Positions 57,928 to 64,000 of a DNA stretch of 64,000 nucleotides are shown here, piece by piece. The position numbers and the translations under genes are program-made. The notes beneath the pieces were generated by a model. That model saw only the letters and a program-made list of their open reading frames with translations, was not told where the DNA came from and ran no database searches. Positions within the stretch are counted from its first letter, which is position 1; every line of letters starts with the position of its first letter. This stretch comes from Delphinus delphis (taxonomy: Eukaryota; Chordata; Mammalia; Artiodactyla; Delphinidae), in NCBI RefSeq assembly GCF_949987515.2, contig NC_082698.1:30718070-30782069 (forward strand). The letters run 5' to 3'.

Positions 57928-60900
57928 TCACATATATGTGTTAATATATGATATTTGTTTTTCTCTTTCTGACTTAGCTTCACTCTGTATGACAGTCTGT
58001 AGATCCATCCACGTCTCTACAAATGACCCAGTTTCATTCTTTTTATGGCTGAGTAACATTCCATTGTATATATGTACTGCATCTTCTTTATCCATTTGTC
58101 TGTCAGTGGGCATTGAGGTTGCTTCCATGACCTGGAAGTCATGGAATAGTGCTGCAATGAATATTGGGGTGCATGTGTCTTTTTGAATTATGGTTTTCTC
58201 TGGGTATATGCCCAGTAGTGGGATTGCTGGGTCATGTGGTAATTCTATTTTTAGTTTTTTAAGGAACCTCCATACTGTTGTTCTCCATAGTGGCTGTATC
58301 AATTTACATTCCCACCAACAGTGCAAGAGGGTTCCCTTTTCTCCACACCCTCTCCAGCATTTGTTGTTTGTAGATTTTCTGATGATGCCCATTCTAACTG
58401 GTGTGAGGTGATACCCTCATTGTAGTTTTGATTTGCATTTCGCTAATAATTAGTGATGTTGAGCAGCTTTTCATGTGCTTCTTGGCCATCCGTATGTCTT
58501 CTTTGGAGAAATGTCTATTTAGGTCTTCTGCCCATTTTTGAATTGGGTTGTTTGTTTTTTTAATATTGAGCTGCATGAGCTGTTTATATATTTTGGAGAT
58601 TAATCCTTTGTCCATTGATTCATTTGCAAATATTCTCTCCTATGCTGAGGGTTGCCTTTTTCTCTTGTTTGTAGTTTGCTTTGCAAAAGCTTTTAAGTTT
58701 CATTAGGTCCCATTTGTTTATTTTTGTTTTTATTTCCATTCCTCTAGGAGGTGGATCATAAAAGATCTTGCTGTGATTTATGTCAAAGAGTGTTCTTCCT
58801 ACATTTTCCTCTAAGAGTTTTATAGTGTCCAGTCTTACATTCAGGTCTCTAATCCATTTTGAGTTTATTTTTGTGCATGGTGTGAGGGAGTGTTCTAACT
58901 TCATTCTTTTACATGTAGCTGTCCAGTTTTCCCAGCACCACTTATTGAAAAGACTGTCTTTTCTCCATTGTATATCCTTGCCTCCTTTGTCATAGATTAG
59001 TTGACCATAGGTGCATGGGTTTATTTCTGGGCTTTCTATCTTTTTCCATTGATCTATGTTTCTGTTTTTGTGCCAGTACTATATTGTCTTGATGACTGTA
59101 GCTTTGTAGTATAGTCTGAAGTCAGGGAGTCTGATTCCTCCAGCTCCGTTTTTTTTCCCCTCAAGACTGCTTTGGCTATTTGGGGTCTTTTGTGTCTCCA
59201 TACAAGTTTTAAGAATTTTTGTTCTAGTTCTGTAAAAAATGCCATTGGTAATTTGATAGGAATTGCATTGATCTGTGGATTGCTTTGGGTAGTATAGTCA
59301 TTTTCACAATATTGATTCTTCCATTCCAAGAACATGATATATCTCTCCATCTGCTGGTATCATCTTTAATTTCTTTCATCAGTGTCTTATAGTTTTCTAC
59401 ATACAGGTCTTTTGTCTCTCTAGGTAGGTTTATCTCTAGATATTTTATTCTTTTTGTTGCAATGGTAAATGGGAGTGTTTCCTTAATTTCTCTTTCAGAT
59501 TTTTCATCATTAGTGTATAGGAATGCAAGAGATCTGTGCATTAATTTTGTATCCTGCAACTTTACCACATTCATTGATTAGCTCTAGTAGTTTTCTGGTG
59601 GCATCTTTAGGATTCTCTATGTATAGTATCATGTCATCTGCAAACAGTGTCAGTTTTACTTCTTCTTTTCCAATTTGTATTCCTTTTATTTCTTTTTCTT
59701 CTCTGATTGCTGTGGCTAGGACCTCCAAAACTATATTGAATAGTAATGGTGAAAGTGGACGTCCTTGTCTTGTTCCTGATCTTAGAGGAAATGCTTTCAG
59801 TTTTTCACCATTGAGAATGATGTTTGCTGTGGGTTTGTTGTATATGGCCTTTTTTATGTGGAGGTAGGCTCCCTCTCTGCCCACTTTCTGGAGAATTTTT
59901 ATCATAAATGGGTGTTGAATCTTGTCAAAAGCTTTTTCTGCCTCTATTGAGATGATCAAATGGTTTTTCTTCTTCAATTTGTTAATATGGTTGGTCACAT
60001 TGACTGATTTGTGTATATTGAAGAATCCTTGCATCCCTGGGTTAAATCCCACTTGATCATGGTGTATGATCCTTTTAATGTGTTGTTGAATTCTGTTTGC
60101 TAGTATTTTATTGAGGATTTTTACAACTATATTCATCAGTGATATTAGTCTGTAATTTTCTTTTTTTGTAGTATCTTTGTCTGGTTTTGGTATCAGGGTG
60201 GCCTCATAGAATGTATTTGGGAGTATTCCTTCCTCTGCAATTTTTTGGAAGAATTTGAGAAGGATAGATGTTAGCTCCTCTCTAAATGTTTGATAGAATT
60301 CACCTGTGAAGCCATCTGGTCTTGGACTTTTGTTTGTTGAAAAATTTTAAATCACAGTTTCAATTTCGTTACTTGTGATTGGTCTGTTCATATTTTCTAT
60401 TTCTTCCTGGTTCAGTCTTGGAAGGTTATACCTTTCTAAGAATTTGTCCATTTCTTCCAGGTTGTCCATTTTATTGGCATAGAGTTTCTTGTAGTAGTCT
60501 CTTAGGATGCTTTATATTTCTGCCCTGTGTGTTGTAACTTCTCCTTTTTCATTTCTAATTTTATTGATTTGAGTCCTCTCCCTCTTTTTCTTGATGAGTC
60601 TGGCTAATGGTTTATCAATTCTGTTTATCTTCTCAAAGAACCACCTTTTAGTTTTATTGATATTTGCTCTTGTTTTCTTTGTTTCTATTTCATTTATTTC
60701 TGCTCTGATCTTTATGATTTCTTTCCCTCTACTAACTTTGGGTTTTGTTTGATCTTCTTTCTCTAGTTCCTTTAGGTGTAAGGTTTGATTGCTTATTTGA
60801 GAGTTTTCTTGTTTCTTGAGGTAGGCTTGTATAACTATCAACTTCCCTCTTAGAACTGCTTTTGCTGCATCCCATAGGTTTTGGATCTTCATGTTTTCAT

Positions 60901-61729
60901 TGTCATTTGCCTCTAGGTATTTTTTGATTTCCTCTTTGATTTCTTCAGTGATCTCTTGGTTATTTAGTAACGTATTGTTTAGCCTCCATGTGTTTGTGTT
61001 TTTTACGATTTTTTCCCTGTAATTGATTTCTAATCTCATAGCATTGTGGTCAGAAAAGATGCTTGATATGATTTCAATTTTCTTCAATTTACTGAGGCTA
61101 GATTTGTGACCCAGAATGTGTTCTATCCTGGACAATGTTCCATGAGCACTTGAGAAGAAAGTGTAACCTGCTGTTTTTGGATGGAATGTCCAATAAATAT
61201 CAATTAAATCTATCTGGTGTATTGTGTCATTTAAAGCTTGTGTTTCATTATTAATTTTCTGCCTGGATGATCTGTCCATTGATGTAAGTGAGGTGTTAAA
61301 GTCCCCCACTATTATTGTGTTACTGTCAATTTCCTCTTTTATAGCTGCTAGCAGTTGCCTTATGTATTGAGGTGCTCCTATGTTGGGTGCATATATATTT
61401 ATAATTGTTATATCTTCTTCTTGGATCGATCCCTTTATCATTATGTAGTGTCCTTCCTTGTCTCTTGTAACATCCTTTATTTTAAAGTCTATTTTATCTG
61501 ATATGAGTATTGCTACTCCAGCTTTCTTTTGATTTCCATTTGCATGGATGTCTTTTTCCATCCCCTCACTTTCAGTCTGTATGTGTCCCTAGGTCTGAAG
61601 TGGGTCTCTTGTAGACAGCATATATACGGGTCTTGTTTTTGTATCCACTCAGTGATCCTGTGTCTTTTGGTTGGAACATTTAATCCATTCATGTTTAAGA
61701 TAATTATCAATGTGTTCTCCTATTACCAT
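57928..61729 (-). pseudogene. L1 element D ORF2, broken but with long open blocks
   Basis: The start cat is at 61727-61729 and the stop at 57928-57930. Open blocks: 61513-61710 (NMNGLNVPTKRHRITEW), 60512-61561 (349 codons: endonuclease and linker), 59510-60136 (208 codons: reverse transcriptase with an intact LFADDM), and 57928-58392 (C-terminal [19 protein letters not shown]). Frames change between blocks. In the endonuclease, the usual SRIDHILG reads SRIEHILG (codon at 61121-61123), replacing the metal-coordinating Asp. The Ser codon after GHK is intact here, unlike the stop in A and B. Confidence 0.92.
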
Positions 61730-61757
61730 TTTCTTAATTGTTATAGGTGTGTTTTTT

Positions 61758-62268
61758 TAATTTTTTTTCTTTTTTTACTTTGCAGTGAAAATTGATTTGT
61801 ATATTTTTTGCCTCTGAGTCCTTGAGGGATTTTTTTTATTCAAACAGAAAGTCACAAAAATTATAATCATCCTCATCAGTTCACTCAGTCCCATAATTAA
61901 TTTTTTTTCATCTTGATCTTTTGTTAGCACTTTTATGAATTCATCAGTTTTCCATTAGAGTTCTGAAAATGCTTATGCATTCAGTTCAGTAGTATAGTCA
62001 GTTACCAGAAACCTGTACTTGTCAGAGTCTTTTCCACGAATTCCTTGAAGATGAAACCATTTTATAGAAACATTTTTGCAAAAGCATCAGAGAACACCCA
62101 GAACTGTCTGTAAATGACAAAAGACTTAAAAATGACCACAGTTAAAGATTTGATGAAAGTTCATAATAATGCAATTGACAAGGAAATTTAGTTATTTCTG
62201 AGATATACATTTTAAAATAATAACTAGAATTATGACTTATAACATTATGCCAGAACATATAAGATTTT
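61758..62268 (-). mobile_element. Insertion of about 0.5 kb in the ORF1-ORF2 spacer of element D
   Basis: The spacer of D is 584 bases against 56 and 58 in A and B. The extra sequence is flanked by similar 14-15-base stretches: taggtgtgttttttt (61743-61757) and tagggtttgttttt (62269-62282). On the minus strand it ends in an A-rich tract (aaagtaaaaaaag) and contains a gaataaaaaaaatcc signal-like stretch. No open frame and no tRNA-like head were seen. It could be a retrocopy of an unknown RNA, or a feature of the whole L1 subfamily. Confidence 0.7.
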
Positions 62269-62313
62269 TAGGGTTTGTTTTTGTAGGACCTTTTCTTCTC
62301 TTGTGTTTCCCAC

Positions 62314-63186
62314 TTAGAAAAGGTCCTGTACCATTTGTTGTAGAGCTGGTTTGGTGGTGCTGAATTCTCTTAGCTTTTGCTTGTCTATAAAGCTTTTGAT
62401 TTCTCTGTCAAATCTGAATGAGATTCTTGCTGGGTAGAGTAATTTTGGTTGTAGGTTCTTCCCTTTCATCACTTTAAATATATCATGCCACTCCCTTCTG
62501 GCTTGTAGAGTTTCTGCTGAGAAATCAACTGTTAACCTTATGGGAGTTCCCTTGTATGTTATTTGTCATTTTTCCCTTGTTGCTTCAGTAATTTTTCTTT
62601 GTCTTTAATGTTTGTCAGTTTGATTACTATGTGTCTTGGCATGTTTCTCCTTGGGTTTATCCTGCCTGGGACTCTCTGTGCTTCCTGGACTTGGGTGGCT
62701 ATTTTCTTTCCCATGTTAGGGAATTCTCAACTATAATCTCTTCAAATATTTTCTCTGGTCCTTTCTCTCTCTCTTCTCCTTCTGGGACCCCTATAATGCT
62801 ATTTTTGTTGCATTAAATGTTGTCCCAGTGGTCTCTTAGGCTGTCTTCATTTCTTTTCATTCTTTCTTTTTTATTCTGTTCCATGGTAGTGAATTCCACC
62901 ATTCTGTGTTCCAGGTCACTTATCCATTCTCCTGCCTCAGTTATTCTGCTGTTGATTCCTTCTTGTGTATTGTTCATTTTAGTTATTGTATTGTTCATCT
63001 TTGTTTGTTTGTTCTTTAATTCTTCTAGGTCTTTGTTAAATATTTCTTGCATCTTCTCGATCTTTGCCTCCATTCTTTTCCAAGGTCCTGGATCTTCACT
63101 AGCATTATTCTGAATTCTTTTTCTGGAAGGTTGCCTATCTCTGCTTCATTTAGTTGTTTTTCTGGGGTTTTATCTTGTTCCTTCAT
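62314..63186 (-). pseudogene. L1 element D ORF1, broken
   Basis: The likely start is the Met of MKEQDKTPEKQLNEAEIGNL at 63186 (an upstream in-frame Met at 63213 is possible); the stop is at 62314-62316. The N-terminal block is open to 63025. A frameshift near 63050 moves to the block 62813-63073, with the coiled-coil-like QEIFNKDLEELKNKQTKMNN, then ITEAGEWISDLEHRMVE. A stop follows DHWDNI. The RNA-binding part is recognisable (RPRHIVIKL-like codons near 62640, ltad near 62540), but not in one frame. Confidence 0.88.
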
Positions 63187-63213
63187 CTGGTACATAGACC
63201 TCTGCATTTTCAT

Positions 63214-64000
63214 CTCGTCTATCTTCCTGTGAGTGTGGTTTTTGTTTCCCAGGCTGCAGGACTCTAGTTCTTCTTGCTTCTGCTGTCTGCCCTCTGGTGG
63301 ATGACACTATCTAAGAGGCTTGTGCCAGTTTCCTGATGGGAGGAACTGGTGGTAGGTAGAGCTGGGTGTTGCTCTGGTGGGCGGAGCTCTGTAAAACTTT
63401 AATCCGCTTGTCTGCTGATGGGTGGGGCTGGGTTCCCTCCTTGTTGATTGTTTGGCCTGAGGTGACCCAACACTGGAGCTTACCCGGGGTCTTTGGTGGG
63501 GCTAATGGTGGACTCTGGAAGGGCTAATGCCAAGGAGTACTTCCCAGAACTTTTGCTGCCAGTGTCCTTGTCCTTGCGATGAGCCACAGCCACACCCTGC
63601 CTCTGCAGGAGACCCTCCAACACCAGCAGGTAGGTCTGATTCAGTCTCCTATGGGGTCACTGCTCCTTCTCCTGGGTCCCAATGTGCACACTACTTTGTG
63701 TGTGCCCTCAAGACTGGAGTCTCTTTTTCCCCAGTCCTGTCGAAGTCCTGCAATAAAATCCCACTAGGCTTCAAAGTCTGATTCTCTAGGAATTCCTCCT
63801 CCTGTTGCCGGACCCCCAGGTTGGGAAGCCTGACGTGGGGTTCAGAACCTTCACTCCAGTGGGTGGACTTCTGTGGTATAAGTGTTCTCCTGTTTGTGAG
63901 TCACCCACCCAGCAGTTATGGGATTTGATTTTATTGTGATTGTGCCCCTCCTACCATCTCATTGTGGCCTCTCCTTTGTCTTTGGATGTGGGGTATCTTT
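63214..64000 (-). promoter_or_regulatory. L1 element D 5' UTR (partial)
   Basis: Upstream of ORF1 on the minus strand lies GC-moderate sequence with no similarity that I can see to the 5' UTR of A or B, apart from the last stretch with cagcctg-like text before ORF1. Minus-strand landmarks are ctcacaggaagatagacgag, catccaccagagggcagaca and cccagctctacctaccacca. It should include the internal promoter, but its start is beyond the window. Confidence 0.7.

Larger units (their letters stand above)
57712..64000 (-). mobile_element. L1 element D, minus strand, runs off the window
   Basis: An L1 of a different lineage from A-C. Its 3' UTR (57712-57927) ends in acctgttgtataaaaaaata on the minus strand and contains a short CCA/TGG run at 57812-57826. 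ORF2 is at 57928-61729, an enlarged spacer at 61730-62313, ORF1 at 62314-63186, and a 5' UTR unrelated to that of A/B continues past the right edge. The 3' tail is an interrupted A-rich tract with taaa units rather than a pure A run. Long open blocks remain, but both ORFs are broken. The far end and target duplication are outside the window. Confidence 0.92.

Noticed and set aside
1..64000. CRISPR array, operon, phage or plasmid features
   Set aside because: No regularly spaced repeats and no compact gene arrangement; all repeats are eukaryotic retrotransposons, DNA transposons or microsatellites.

Overview
The window is a stretch of mammalian nuclear DNA built almost entirely of nested retrotransposons. 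I see no convincing host protein-coding gene, no tRNA or rRNA gene and no prokaryotic feature. The host is most likely a cetacean, or at least a member of the whale/hippo clade. Fifteen SINE copies carry the tRNA-derived head (consensus-like start gacttccctggtggcacag, internal B-box-like ggttcgatccc) of the CHR-type SINEs. No BovB or Bov-tA sequence, which would mark ruminants, was noticed. The young L1s carry a 3' UTR ending tactccaataaagatgtt. The species call is inference; the repeats are read directly.

Layout. 1-6984: ancient L1 debris, one MIR, a pair of unassigned repeat pieces and four SINEs. 6995-13304: L1 element A (+), near full length, with two SINEs stacked in its 5' UTR and both ORFs broken. 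13315-23880: a very old L1 (+) split by L1 element B (14752-21630, +, with a 1.77 kb 5' UTR), by a candidate solo LTR and by a second two-SINE stack. 23885-31600: an old L1 5' end, a MIR, about 2.6 kb of non-repetitive DNA, small insertions and a candidate minus-strand solo LTR. 32200-41600: SINEs plus a long, old minus-strand L1 (about 36.7-41.25 kb). 41830-44060: a MER5-like DNA transposon and the most GC-rich, least repetitive 2 kb of the window. 44060-54750: more old L1 pieces in both orientations, a second MER5-like copy, an L2 piece and a MIR. 55331-57274: element C, a young 5'-truncated L1 whose ORF2 C-terminal half is still open. 57712-64000: element D (-), an L1 of a different lineage (different 5' and 3' UTRs), running off the right edge.

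How the parts relate. The L1s supply the retrotransposition machinery (ORF1p binds RNA; ORF2p has endonuclease and reverse transcriptase). The SINEs are non-autonomous and use it. Most younger insertions show target-site duplications and A-rich tails. No copy in the window encodes a complete ORF2p, so all are dead as autonomous elements.

The points most worth checking are: two loci where a short and a long SINE sit head-to-tail at one target with the duplication in triplicate; a premature stop shared by neighbouring elements A and B; an internal 5' UTR loss of about 1.1 kb in A; and an insertion of about 0.5 kb between ORF1 and ORF2 of element D. I did not find a new cellular system here.
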